DNA from: Pseudomonas triticicola
GTDB taxonomy: Bacteria; Pseudomonadota; Gammaproteobacteria; Pseudomonadales; Pseudomonadaceae
Assembly (NCBI RefSeq): GCF_019145375.1
Contig: NZ_JAHSTX010000001.1
Coordinates: 2,455,001 to 2,519,000, forward strand
Reading direction: 5' to 3'
Length of the DNA: 64,000 nucleotides
Made by a program: the position numbers and the translations under genes. Shown piece by piece: positions 1-13,200 of this stretch; position 1 is the stretch's first letter, and every line of letters begins with the position of its first letter. The notes under the pieces were generated by a model that was not told where the DNA came from, searched no databases, and was given only the letters and a program-made list of their open reading frames with translations.

Positions 1-4
1 GTGT

Positions 5-197
5 AGGTGCAGCGAAGCAAACCGGAGCCGCTGCGCCCGGATCAGTCCCGCAGCGAAGGAACCCGAGCCTGCGAGGGCCGAACGCAGGAGCAAGCGTTTT
101 TTGCTTATTTTTTTCTGGGCCGGCATTCCGGGCGCTTGTAAAAAAGTAAGTCGCCGTCAGGCGAAACCGCCAGCAGCCGCTACCGAAGCAACGGATA
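5..197. repeat. Dispersed intergenic repeat, copy 1 (clipped by window start)
   Basis: This sequence is a diverged duplicate of 40486-40662. Both copies share AGGTGCAGCGAAGCAAACCG, then a CGCTGCGCCCGGATCAGTCC block, a GAGCCTGCGAGGGCCGAACG block, a T-rich stretch and a CAGCAACGGATAT-type end. It lies just downstream of the minus-strand hydrolase gene. No coding sense was found. I infer a family of long non-coding Pseudomonas repeats, separate from the short REP elements; the left end is outside the window. Confidence 0.7.
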
Positions 198-198
198 T

Positions 199-1161
199 TC
201 ACCCAATCTCAAGAGCCCGCGCAAGCGCCCCACCCACCCGCAGATACACCTCCAGAACCCCAGGCACCACCGTCCCCAACCGCAACAAATCATGAGTCAA
301 CCCGGCACATACCTCGACCTCGACCTCAACCCCCTGCCCACGCAGCCTGTCGACATAGGCCTGCCCCTCATCCAGCAACGGATCAAACCCGGCCAATACC
401 ACAATGGCCGGCGCAACCCCGCGCAGATCCTGCGCCAGCAACGGCGAAAAACGCCAGTCCAGATAATCCTCCGGCCCACGCGCATAGTGCTGATAAAACC
501 ACTCCAGCGTGTCGTTCTCGAGCAAATACCCCTCACCAAACAACAGCCGCGAATCATGCACCCGCGAAGCATCGGTCACCGGATAACACAACAACTGCGC
601 CTTGGGCGCGATAGCTACCGTGTGCGGTTGCCGCAGCGCCTGAATCGCCAGCACCGTCGCCAACGTAGCACCCGCGCTATCACCGCCAACCGCAACCCGC
701 GAACAATCCAGACCGTGACTCGTCGCGTTCTCGGCCAGCCAAGACAACGCGTCCTCGCCATCCTCCAGCGCTGTCGGAAAGCGATGCTCCGGCGCCAGCC
801 GATAACCCACAGAGAGCACCGCACACGGCGTGCGCTGGCAAAACTCGCGGCAGACGCCGTCGTGGGAATCCAGGCTGCCAACGACAAACCCGCCACCATG
901 GAAATACACCAACACCGGCAGCGGCGAGGCAACTCCATTGGGCCGATACAAACGCAACGCCAGCGCCGCGCCATCCCGGGACAGTGTTTCAATCTCGGTG
1001 ACTTCAAGATCCTGCGGTGCCGGCCAGCGCAGTTGCGCGGTGGTCTGTTCGAAGGTGGCGCGGGCCTCGCTCGGGGTCAGTTGGTGCATGGCGGGCAGGC
1101 CGGCGTCCTGGCTGTCTTGAGCGAGGTCGAGGAAAGCTTCCAGATCAGGGTGTAACGACAT
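199..1161 (-). CDS. Alpha/beta-hydrolase, hormone-sensitive-lipase/acetyl-esterase type
   Basis: This is a predicted serine esterase of about 320 residues. It shows the oxyanion-hole motif HGGGF and the nucleophile motif GDSAG, with a plausible acid in the GFDPLLDEG segment and a histidine in LTHD near the C-terminus. I chose the ATG at 1161 because AAGGA precedes it; an upstream in-frame start at 1218 would lie closer to the NRPS stop and lacks a better site. It follows the last NRPS gene by about 70 bases on the same strand, so it is probably the last gene of the siderophore operon. That NRPS has no thioesterase domain, so this enzyme could help release or trim the peptide, but this is inference. 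The family also contains general ester hydrolases. Confidence 0.85.
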   Translation of the reverse strand: MSLHPDLEAFLDLAQDSQDAGLPAMHQLTPSEARATFEQTTAQLRWPAPQDLEVTEIETLSRDGAALALRLYRPNGVASPLPVLVYFHGGGFVVGSLDSHDGVCREFCQRTPCAVLSVGYRLAPEHRFPTALEDGEDALSWLAENATSHGLDCSRVAVGGDSAGATLATVLAIQALRQPHTVAIAPKAQLLCYPVTDASRVHDSRLLFGEGYLLENDTLEWFYQHYARGPEDYLDWRFSPLLAQDLRGVAPAIVVLAGFDPLLDEGQAYVDRLRGQGVEVEVEVCAGLTHDLLRLGTVVPGVLEVYLRVGGALARALEIG

Positions 1162-1230
1162 CGATAAAAATCCTTGTATCCGCAATAGGACGGGCGCGCC
1201 TGGGCAGCGCCCGCGCAAAAGGCCGGGTGA

Positions 1231-4200
1231 TCAACCCACCCGCGCCATGCAATGTTCGATCAACGCTTCAAGCTCGCGCTGGTAATCGCTCATCAGCGCA
1301 TCCATGGTGCCGGCGCGGTAACGCTGGCTGCTGTAGATGCAGCGCAAGGCCAGTTGCCCGTCATAGACCTGGCCGACGATTTCCAGCCAGTTGCCCAGAT
1401 TCGCCTTGAGGCTGTAGTTGTCGCCGGTCTCTTCCAGTGCCGGCACCAGCAACGCCTGTTCATCGAAGCTCTGGTCGAACTGCCCGAGGTAGTTGAACGT
1501 CACCCGTGCCTGCGGCAATGCAGCCAGTTGTGCCGAGATTTCCGGCCCGGCCAGATGACGCAGCACGCCATAGCCGATGCCCTTCTGCGGTACGCCCGCC
1601 AGTTGCGCCTGCACATCGATGATCGACTGGCCGATGTCATCGCTGTCCGGGCGCAAACGTACCGGGAACATGCTGGTGAACCAGCCGAGGCTGCGGCTCA
1701 GGTCGATCGATTCGAAGAGGTCTTCGCGCCCGTGCCCTTCGAGCAGAATCAGCGCCGACGGTTGCTGACTCCAGCGGCACAGGGCGCGGCTGAGCGCCGA
1801 CAGAAGCAAGTCGTTGATCTGCGTGCCGTACACCGCCGGGGCCTGTTTGAGCAGTTGTTCGGTGTGCTCGCGGGACAGTTTGAGCCGTGCCTGCGCCTGT
1901 TGCCGCACAAGGTTCTTGCCGCGCGGGTTGTCGCATGGCAGATCAACGCCGGGCTGATCCAGTTGCTCCAGCCAATAGCTCAATTCCCGCTCGGCTATCA
2001 CTGGCGCCTGCGCCTGCAACGCCTCGGCAAACGAACGATAACTGCTGGTACGAATCGGCAGTTGCGGCACCAGCCCCTGCACGGACGCCTCATAAGCGAC
2101 TTTCAGGTCGTCGAGCAGAATCCGCCACGACACGGTGTCGACCACCAGGTGATGAATCACCACCAGCAACCGCGCCTGACCATCCGGCAAGGCCACATGC
2201 ATGACCCGCCAGACCGGCCCGTCGTCGAGTTTGAGGCTGCGCTGCGCGAGGTTGGCCAAGGCTTCGACCTCTTCGCTGCTTTGCGCTTCACGGCGCCACA
2301 GCACAGTCTCGTCGGATGCGCTGGTGTTGTAGCGCTGCAACCAGCGCCCGCCGTCGTTGGAAAAACGCAGACGCAGCGAATCGTGATGTTGTTCGATCAA
2401 GCCCAGCGCCTGTTCCAGGGCGTCAAGATCCAGCGGCTGACGTGCGCTGAGCAGCAACGACTGGTTGTAGTGATGCGCCTCGGCCATGCCTTCGGCGAAG
2501 AACCACTCCTGGATCGGCAGCAGATTGAACGCGCCCTCTGCGGCAACCTGAGTCAGGTCCGGCAGCGCTTGCCCGGCGCTCTCCTTCGCCACCTGCTGCT
2601 CGAGAATGCCGGCGATGGTTTGATAGCGCATCAGATCGCGCAGCTTCAGTTCCATCTGCAGGGTCGGATGGTTTCGCACCCGCGAGATCACTTGCAGGCT
2701 GAGGATCGAATCGCCGCCCAGTTCAAAGAAGTTATCGCTGATACCCACCTGCTCGACCTGCAACACCTGCGCCCAGATTTCCGCCAGCAGGCGTTCCTGC
2801 CCGGTGCGCGGGGCAACATATTCGTCGCTTTTGAACTCCGGTTCCGGCAGTGCCTTGCGATCGAGTTTGCCGTTGGGCGTGACCGGGAATGCGCTGAGGC
2901 AGACGATCTGCGCCGGCACCATGTATTCCGGCAGCGAAGCGCGCAGCCCGGCCTTGAGTTCATCGCCGATATCATCACCCGTGGCGGTGACCACGTAGCC
3001 GATCAGTTGCTTGCCGGAGGCATTGTCGCGGGCAATCACCAGCGCATCGCTGACCGCCGGCAACTGACGCAGGCTGGCCTCGACTTCGCCTAGCTCGATG
3101 CGGAAGCCACGGACCTTGACCTGATGGTCGATGCGCCCGACGTAATCGACCACCCCGTCCGGGCGACGACGCACCAGATCGCCGCTGCGGTACAGGCGCT
3201 CGCCAGGGGCAAACGGGTTGGGCACGAAGCGTTCGCCGGTCAGGTCGGGGCGTCCGTAGTAACCACGGGCGACGCCGTAACCGCCGATGTACAACTCACC
3301 GGCAAAGCCCGGCGGCAGCGGATTCAGATCGTCGTCGAGCACGTACAACGAACGCGCACCGACCGCGCGACCGATCGGCGCGTATGCCGCTTCGCACTGC
3401 TGGCTGATGGCGACTTTCCAGAGCATCGGCGTGACCACGGTTTCGGTCGGGCCGTAGCCGTTGGTGAAGAACTGCGGACGCAATGCGGCTTTGACCTGTT
3501 CGAAGGTCTGCTCCGGCACCGCATCGCCACCGAAGCAGTAGATGCGTACCGCTGGCGGCGCGATGCCGCTGGCGGCCGCGTACTCGGCCAGTTGCTTCAG
3601 ATAGGCCGGCGGGAAACAAGCGATGGTCACGCCGTAATCGTGCAGGGCCTGATAGGTCTGCTCCGGCGTCCACAGGCATCCGTCACGGATCACCAGACGA
3701 CCGCCGCTGTACAAGGTACTCAGCCAGCGTTCATGGGCACCGTCGAAAGCGAACGACATGAAGTGCAGCTCGCAACTGCTCGCGTCCATTTCGTACAACT
3801 CGGCGATCGCCTGGCAGTGCATGCTCAGCGGTCCCTGGGTGACAGCCACGCCTTTCGGTCGCCCGGTGGAACCGGAGGTGTAAACCAGATAGGCCAGGCT
3901 CTGCTCGTGAACATCGCAGACCGGGGCGGCATCGCTGTAAAGACTGCGATCGAGTTGATCGATTTCCAGACGCCGCACGCCTTGTGGTGCAGGTAACGTC
4001 GCGCGCAGGCTGGTTTGCGTCAGCAGCAGGGCCATGCGCGAATCTTCGATCATGTACGCCAGACGCTCCGGCGGGTAATCGATGTCCAGCGGTACGTACG
4101 CCGCACCGCTCTTGAGCACGGCGAGGAAACTCACCAGCATTTCCAGCGAGCGCGGCAATGCCACGCCGATCACCACTTCCGGCCCGGCGCCATGGGCGAT

Positions 4201-7200
4201 CAGGCACTGCGCGAGGCGATTGGCCTGCCGCTCCAGTTCGGCGTAGGTCAGGTTGTCGCCGGCGCATTGCACCGCGATCGCGTCGGGCTGCTGTTGCGCA
4301 TGGCGACTGATCAGCTCCGGCAGCAACTGCGGCGCGTGGCGGTGGGAAGGCTCGGCACTCCAGGCCTGCGCCGCGTGCCATTGTTCGGCGGACAGACGCT
4401 GCAAGTTGCCCAGCCGCTCATACGGCGCGGCCATCATCGCCGCGAGGGTGTTTTCCAGGGTCAGGCGAATGCCTTGCACCGCCTCGGCGCTGAAGTGGCT
4501 GCGCAGGTACAGGTACTCGATCGACAACTCGTCGCCGAGCATCACCGCAAGGTCCATCGGCACGTTGGTCACGCCATGGCCGATGGATTTGCCGAAGGTC
4601 AGCTCGGTGTCGGTTTCTTCCTGCAAGCGCTCGTCGATCGGGAAGTTCTCGAATACCACGATGCTGTCGAACAGCGCATGACCACCGAGATTCGACCAGC
4701 GCTGCACATCGGCCAGCGGTGCCTGGGAGTAATCGCGAATGTCGAGGTTGTAGGCCTGCACTTCACCCAGCCAGTCGGCCAGACGCTGATCGGCCTGCGG
4801 GGTCTGAATGATCGGCAGGGTGTTGATGAACAGGCCGAGCATGTTGCCGACGTTCGGCAGACTTTCCGGACGCCCTGATACGGTGGCGCCAAAGGTCACC
4901 GTCTGCTGGCCGGTGTAGCGTTGCAACAGCAGCAGCCACGCGCCCTGGATCAGTGTGTTGGGGGTGATGCGCAGGTCGCGGCAGAACTCCAGCAGGCGTG
5001 AGGTTTGCGCTTTGTCCCAGTTCGAATAGATAGCATCGTGACCGGTAACGTCGGCGCTGTGACGCGGGTGCATCGCCTGACTCAGCGCGGTCGGTTCGTT
5101 GACCACCGCCAGACGCGCCTTCCAGAACAGCTCCTGGGCATCCTGATCCTGCGCCTGCAACCAGGCAATGAAGTCGCGATAGCGGCCGTTTTCGCCAGTC
5201 ACCTCGCCCGTGGAGTAGTACTGCAAGACCTCGCCGAACAGCCGCGAACTGCTCCAGCCGTCCATCAAAATGTGGTGGCTGGTCCAGATCATCTGGTACT
5301 GCTCGTCGCCCAGCTGCAGCAGGGTCACCCGCTGCAAACGCGCTTCGGCCAAGTCGAAGCCCAGCGCGCGATCAGCGCTGGCGAACTCGGCAATCGCCGC
5401 CTCGCTGCAGTCCTGCTCGCGCCAATCGAGCACCTGCATCTGCAGCGGCGCCTGGCGATGGACGACCTGCAACGGCTTGGCCAGCCCATCCTGCCAATGG
5501 AAACTGGTGCGCAGGATCGCCTGACGCACAACGATGAATTCCCAGGCCCGGCGGAAACGCTCAACGTCGAGGCCCTTGATCGGCAGGCTGACCTGTTGCA
5601 CGTAAAGGCTGCTGCCGTTATCCGACAGGGTGTGGAAGAGCATGCCTTCCTGCATCGGCGACAGCGGATAGACGTCTTCGATCAGCTCCGCCGGCACCGG
5701 CAAGGCATCGAGCTGCGCCTGATCCAGTTGCGCCAACGGGTAGTTGGCAGCGCTGGCGGATTGCGCGTCTGCCAGCGAAACCACTGCGGCCAGTTTCTGC
5801 ACCGTCTGCTGCTGGAACAGGTCTTTGGGCGTGAAGCAAATGCCCTGCTGCCGCGCGCGGCTGACCAGTTGAATCGAGATGATCGAATCGCCGCCGAGGG
5901 CGAAGAAATTGTCGGTCACGCCGACCCGCTCGATCTTCAGAATGTCCTGCCAGACCTCGGCGAGTTGCTGCTCCAGCGGCGTCGACGGCGCGACGTAATC
6001 GCGTTGTGCCTGGCTGGCATCCGGTGCCGGCAAGGCCTTGCGATCGAGTTTGCCGTTGGGTGTCAGGGGTAATTGTTCGAGGAACAGCCACTGCGCCGGC
6101 ACCATGTAGTCCGGCAGATGCGCCTTGAGCGCGGCTTGCAACTCAGCACTCAGCGCGTCCAGTTGCGCGGGGCTTTGATCGGCCTCGGCCGGTACCACAT
6201 AAGCCACCAGTTGCTGGCCGCCAACGCCGTCCACCGCCAGCACCACGCCTTCGCGCACGCTGGCCTGGGCCAGCAGACGCGCTTCGATTTCGCCCAGTTC
6301 AATACGGAAGCCACGCACCTTGACCTGATGGTCGATGCGGCCGACGTATTCGATACGGCCGTCATCCAGAAAACGTGTCAGGTCGCCGGTGCGGTACATG
6401 CGCTCGCCGTTGCTCGCCAACGGGTTGGGCACGAAACGTTCGGCGGTCAGGCCCGGGCGCAACAGATAGCCACGGGTGATGCCGTCACCGGCCAGATACA
6501 GCTCCGCTGCGATGCCGAGCGGTGCTGCCTGCAATTGCCCGTCGAGCAGGTACGCGGTGGTGTTGCGCAGTGGCCGGCCGATATTGGCCTGGCCGCCGAG
6601 TTCGCGACGGGTCCAGGTCGAATACGTGGTGTCTTCGGAAGGCCCGTACAGGTCGTAAACGTGGGCGACCGAAGTCTCGCGGTACAAGGTGTCGACCAGC
6701 GCCTGCTTGAGCGGCTCGCCGGCCAGATTGATGATGCGCACGCCCGGCGGGATCTGGCCGATGCGTTGTAGCGCGGCAATCGCCGACGGCACGGTGTTGA
6801 TCAGGCGCACCTGATCACGCTCGGGCAAGTCCGGCAGCTCCAGGGCATTGCGCGCCATGACCATGGATCCGCCGCGCGCCAGGGTGACGAAAATCTCCCA
6901 CACCGACAGGTCGAAGCACACCGACGTCGAGGCCAGCACGCCTTGCAGATCGTCCTCGCTGTAGACCTCGGCGGACCAGTGAATCAGCGCCTGCACGTTG
7001 CGATGGGCGATGGCCACGCCTTTCGGTTTGCCGGTGGAACCGGAGGTGTAGATCACGTAGGCCAGATTGGCCGAGTCGGCGCGCGCCGGCAGGTTGTCCG
7101 GCGCTTGCGATGCAAACGCCTCGCCGCCGGCCTCGACCAGCACCACCTGCGCTTCGCTGGACGGAAGTTGCGCGAGCAACGCTTGCTGGGTCAGCAGGAC

Positions 7201-10200
7201 TTTCGCCTGGCTGTCATCGAGCATGTAGGCCACGCGGTCGGCCGGGTAGTCCGGGTCCAGCGGCACGTAGGTGCCGCCGGCCTTGAGCACCGCCATCAGG
7301 GCGATCACCAGTTCCGCCGAACGCGGCAGCGCCACGCCGACGCGCACTTCGGCGGTGACACCCAGCGTCACCAGATGCCGGGCCAACTGGTTTGCGCGGC
7401 GGTTCAGTTCGCCGTAGCTCAGGGCCACGCCGGCATGACTCAACGCCAGTGCCTGCGGATGCGCTGCGACCCGTGCTTCAAAGCTCTGCGAGATCAACCG
7501 CTCGGCCGGATAAGCCGCTTGATTGTCGTTCCACTGCGCCAGCGTCTGCCGTTCGGCCAGCGGCAGCAGACCGATCTCGCCGAGTGCCCGCTGCGGCGCT
7601 GCGATAAATTGCTCGAGCACTTCACGCAAATGCGCCGCCAGACCAAGCACGCTGCGCTCGGCAAAGTGCTCGGTGAGGTAATTGAAATCGAGGTTGAGCA
7701 CTTCGCTGGCGCCGGCAATCAGGGTCAGGCCGTAGTTGGTCTGCTCGCGATGCTCCAGACCGGAAAAACGCAGCCCGCCCGGATTGGCCTCCAGCGCTTC
7801 GGACACCGGGTAGTTCTCGAACACCAGCAAAGTGTCGAACAGCGCTTCGCCACTCAATGCGGCCAGACGCTGAATGTCCTGCAACGGCGTCTGCTCGTAA
7901 TCGCGCAACAGCAGGTTCTTGTCCTGCACGCTGCGCACCCAATCGCCGACGCTGAGGCTGGCCTGCGGGCTGGCGATCACCGGCAGAGTGTTGATGAACA
8001 GCCCCAGCTGTTCTTCGATGCCCGGCAAATCCACCGGACGCCCGGATACCGTAGCGCCAAACGCCACCGTGGCCTGCCCGGTGTAGCGCTGCAACACCAG
8101 CAGCCACGCGGCCTGCACCAGGCTGTTGAGGGTCACCTGTTGCTGACGGGAGAAGGCGTTCAGACGCTGGGTCAACGCTTCGTCGAAATGCAGACGATGC
8201 ATCTGTTTGCCCGGCCCCGGCACGGTTCGTCCGTGGCAGGCCGAGGCCAGTCGGGTCGGCTCGTCGAGTTCGGCCAGTTGCCCGCGCCAGAATTCCTGCG
8301 CCCCAGCCTTGTCCTGGCCCTGCAGCCAGACCAGAAAATCGCGATAGCGGCCCTGTGCGCTCGGCACCGGCTGGCCGGCGTAATCCTGCAGCACTTCGCC
8401 GAACATCCGCGAGTTGCTCCAGCCATCCATGAGGATGTGGTGGCAGGTAAAAATCAGGCGATGGCGATCGTCGGCAGTGCGCAGCAGGCACAGACGCAAC
8501 AGCGGCGGATTCTGCAGATCGAAGCCGCGTTCGCGGTCGGCCTGCGCCCGCGCCTCAAGCTCCGTCGGCAGATCAGCGGCATCGCGCACATCGATTTCCG
8601 GCATTTCCAGGGTCAGTTGGCGATTGATCACCTGCAACGGCGCGTCGAGGCCATCGCGGCCCCAGATGAAACCGGCGCGCAGCACTTCATGGCGGTCGAC
8701 CACGCGCTGCCAGGCTTGCTGAAACCGCGCGACGTCGAGGCCGTCGATGTCCAGCAGCATCTGATAGACGTAGGCGCTGGCGTCGGCGTCGTACAGGCTG
8801 TGGAACAGAATGCCCTGCTGCATCGGCGCCAGCGGATAAATGTCCTCGATGCGCTGGGCGGCAATCGGCAGGCTGTCCAGATGCGCCTGGGACAAACCGG
8901 CCAGCGGCACGTCGGACGGCGTGAGGCCGCCCGCATGGCTAAGGCAGTGGTCGATCAATTCGCTCAGTGCCACTTCGTAGGCGCGGGCCAGCGCGGCGAT
9001 GATCGCCTCCTCGAAGACGTCGCTGCTGTAGGTCCAGGTCAGGCTCAACTGGCCCTGATAAACCCGGCCATCGATAGTCAGCCAATTGGCCATCGGCGCG
9101 TTTGCGTCCTGACCGGCGCCCTTGTCTTCGGTGGCCGGCCGCCACAAGGCGTCTTCGTCGAAGTTGTTATCGAACTGGCCGAGGTAGTTGAACGTCACCT
9201 GCGGTTGCGCCAGTTCATGCAACGCCGCTTGTGCGTCGGCGGTGCCGAGATAACGCAGCAAGCCATAGCCGATGCCCTTGTTGGGGATCGCGCGCAGTTG
9301 CTCCTTGATGCCTTTGATCGAGCTTTCCAGGCTGGCGTTTGGTGCCAGGCGCACCGGGAACATGCTGGTGAACCAGCCCACAGTGCGGCTCAGGTCGATG
9401 TCATCGAACAGGTCTTCGCGGCCATGGCCTTCGAGCTGCACCAACGCGCTGTCGCTATCGGTCCACTCGCAGAGCACCCGCGCCAGTGCGGTCAGCAGCA
9501 GGTCGTTGACTTGAGTGCGGTATGCCGCCGGGGCCTGTTGCAGCAGCTGGCGAGTGCGTTCGGCGTCCAGCCGCGTGTCGACGCTGCGTTCGAAGCGGTT
9601 GTTCAATTGGCCCTGCGGATTATCCAACGGCAAACCGAGCGGCGCGTCGCGCAACTGCTCGCGCCAGTAGCTCAGTTCACTGTCCAGCGCCGCGCTGCGC
9701 GCATGCTCTTGCAGGCGCAAGCCCCAGTCCTTGAACGCGCTGGTCTTGGCCGGCAGATGCACGCGCTGTCCGCTGCTGATCTGCTGATAGGCGCTTTGCA
9801 GGTCTTCGAGCAGGATTCGCCACGACACGCCATCGACCACCAAGTGATGAATCACCAGCAGCAGACGCTGACTGGCGTCCGGCAAATCGATCAGCGCCGC
9901 GCGGATCAGCGGGCCGTTGTGCAGGTCGAGGCTGCGTTGCAGGTCCAGGCACAGCGCTGGCAATGCCGCGCTGTCGTCCAGCGTGAAAGTGCGCAATAAC
10001 GCTTGTGGTTGATCCTCCGCGCCGTGGCTTTGCTGCCAGCCCTGCTCGGTTTGGCGATAGCGCAGACGCAAGGTGTCATGCTGTTTTTGCACCTGCGCCA
10101 GGGCCTGTTGCAGGGCTGCGGCTTGCAGGGTTTTCGCCGGGGTCAGCAGGATCGACTGGTTCCAGTGATGCCGCGCCGGGATGTCGCTGTGGAAGAAATA

Positions 10201-13200
10201 CTGCTGGATCGGCGTCAGCGGCGCATCGCCAAGCACCTCGCCCTGCTCCGTCTGCACGGCGTCGCTCTGTTGCGCGACGGTGGCCAGACGCTGCACGGTC
10301 TGGTGCTGGAAAATATCCTTGGGCGTGAAGCGAATGCCAGCCTGCCGAGCGCGGCTGACCACTTGAATCGAAATGATCGAATCGCCGCCCAGCTCGAAGA
10401 AATTATCGTGAAGCCCGACCCGTTCGACCTTGAGCACGTCCTGCCAGATCTCCGCCAGACGCTGTTCCAGTTCACTGCGCGGCGCCGCGTAGGCCTCTTG
10501 CACATGCGCAACGTCCGGCTGCGGCAGTTGCTTGCGATCGAGCTTGCCGTTGGCGGTCAGCGGCAGCCGGTCGAGGAACGCCCAACTGACCGGAACCATG
10601 TAATCCGGCAGGGTGTCGCGCAGGTGCGCCTTGATCGAATCGCGCAGGGCGCCCTGCTCGTCCGCGTTCACTACCTCGACGGGCACGACCCAGGTTGCCA
10701 GTTGCTGACCGCTGAGGCCGTCCACCGCCAGCACCACCGCTTCGCGCACCTGTGGATGCTTGAGCAGTTGCGCTTCGATTTCGCCGAGCTCGATGCGGAA
10801 ACCACGGATCTTCACTTGGTGGTCGATACGGCCGATGTACTCGATCACCCCGTCGCCGCGCAGCCGAGCGAGGTCGCCGGTACGGTACAGACGCTGGCCG
10901 GCCTTGCGGTTGAACGGGTCGGGCACGAAGCGGGTAGCGCTCATGCCAGCCTGCTTCAGATAACCACGAGCGAGACCGGCGCCAGCGATGTACAACTCAC
11001 CGATGCAGCCTTGCGGCACCAGGTTCAGCGAGCTGTCGAGCAAGTACCACGACAGGTCGACAATCGGCGCGCCGATCGGGCTGCTGTGAGTGCTGTGCAG
11101 ATCGGCCAGCGACAATGGCCGGTAGGTCACGTGCACGGTGGTTTCGGTGATGCCGTACATGTTGATCAGCGTCGGCGCGCGGTCGCCAAAACGCTCGAAC
11201 CACGGACGCAGATTCTGTACTTCCAAAGCCTCGCCGCCGAACACCACGTAACGCAGGGCATTACTGCGGCTCGACTCGCAGGCGACCTGCATCAACGGCT
11301 TGAACGCCGACGGTGTCTGGTTCAGCACCGTGACATTTTCATCGCACAGCAGCGTGTAGAAATCTTCCGGCGAACGGCTGACATCGTGCGGCACCACCAC
11401 CAATTTGCCGCCGTACAGCAGCGCGCCGAAAATCTCCCACACCGAAAAGTCGAACGCGTAGGAATGGAACAGCGTCCAGCTGTCCTGCGCGCCGAAATCG
11501 AACCAGTGCGCGGTGGCGCTGAACAGGCGCATCACGTTGCCGTGCGGCAGCAAGGCGCCCTTGGGTTTGCCGGTGGAACCGGAGGTGTAGATGACGTAGG
11601 CCAGATTGTCCGGCGTGGTCAGGCATGGCGGGTTGCTTGCGATGCCGTGCTCCGGCGTTTGATCCAGATCGAGGCAGACCAGCCCCGGCGGAATCGGCAA
11701 TTTCCCGAGCAAATGCCCCTGGGTCAACAGCAAGTGAATGCCGCTGTCGCCGATCATGTAGCTCAAACGGTCATCCGGGTAGCTCGGGTCCAGCGGCACA
11801 TAGGCGCCGCCGGCTTTCAGCACCGCGAGAATGGCGACAATCATCTCCAGCGAACGCTCCACCGCCACGCCGACGCGCACATCCGGGCCGACGCCCTCCT
11901 CGAGCAGCGTATGCGCCCACTGGTTGGCGCGGTGATTGAGCTCGGCGTAGGTCAGGCGTTGCCCGGCACAGCTCACCGCCACCGCATCGGCATGCCGCTC
12001 GGCCTGGAGCTCGATGGCTTGCTGGATGCACTGGGTCAGCGGTTGTTCAATCAGCGACGGATTCCATTGCGCCAACAGCTGTTGCTGCTGGCCGGCGTCG
12101 AGCATTGGCAACTGGCCAATACACTGGCTCGGCTCGGCGACGATCGCTTGCAACAGCGCGGTCCAGTGTTGCGCCAGGCGCTCGATGGTCGCTGCGTCGA
12201 ACAGGTCGGTGGCGTACTTGAGTACCGCTTCGATGCCGTGCGCCTGTTCGGTAGTGTTGAGGGTCAGGTCGAATTGCGCGGTCTGGCTCTGCCATTCCAG
12301 CGGTTCGATGTTCAGGCCGTTAAGGCGCGTCGCAACGCTCGCACGGCGCTCGGCCTGGTGGTTGAACATCACCTGGAACAGCGGACTGTGGCTGAGGCTG
12401 CGGCCCGGCTCCAGCGCTTCGACCAGTTGCTCGAAGGGCAAGTCCTGATGCGCCTGCGCCTCCTGGGCGGTCTGTTTGACCTGACGCAGCAGTTCGACAA
12501 ACGGCAGCTCTGCGTCGATGTCCGCCTTGAGCACCTGGGTGTTGACGAAGAAGCCGATCAGGCGCTCGATTTCTACCCGGCCACGGTTGGCCACCGGCAC
12601 GCCGACACGGATGTCGCTTTGCCCGCTGTAGCGATGCAGCAAGGCCTGAAACGAAGCCAGCAGCAACACGAACAGGGTGACGTTTTCCTGCCGGGCAAAC
12701 GCTTTGAGGGCATGGCTCAGCGCCGGGTCGAGAATCAGGTTGTGGCTGGCGCCGGCGAAGCTCTGCTCCACCGCGCGCGGGCGATCCAGCGGCAGTTCCA
12801 GCACCGGTTGCTCGCCGCCGAGCTTGGCCTGCCAGTAGGCCAGTTGTCGCTCCTGCTCACCGGCCTCCATCCACTGGCGCTGCCACAAGGCGTAATCGGC
12901 GTATTGAATCGGCAGGGCCGGCAGACCGGCGTCGTGACCGAGGTTGAAACCGGCATAGAGCTGCACCAGTTCCTCGATCATCACTTGCAGCGACCAGCCA
13001 TCGGAAACGATGTGGTGCAGGGTCAGCACCAGCACATGGTCATCGGGGTTGACCTGCAGCAGCGCGGCACGCAGCAACGGCCCGTGCTGCAGGTCGAAAG
13101 TCTTCTGGCTCTGGGTCTGGACGAAAGCCTCGATCGAGTGCTCCGGGTCATTCGCCAGATCAGCGCTCAGGTTGTGAATATCGAGGGTAAAAGGTCCTGC

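Noticed and set aside
292..1155. A 287-codon plus-strand frame opposite the esterase gene
   Set aside because: The minus-strand product has the HGGGF and GDSAG motifs; the plus-strand product is Arg/Gln-rich with no motif.
1193..1213. GGGCGC/GCGCCC hairpin between the last NRPS and the esterase gene, as a terminator
   Set aside because: No T tract follows in the minus-strand direction, so termination is doubtful, and the two genes are more likely cotranscribed.
6943..9999. A 1,018-codon plus-strand open frame
   Set aside because: It is likewise a shadow of the NRPS modules on the other strand, with no family resemblance and no ribosome site.
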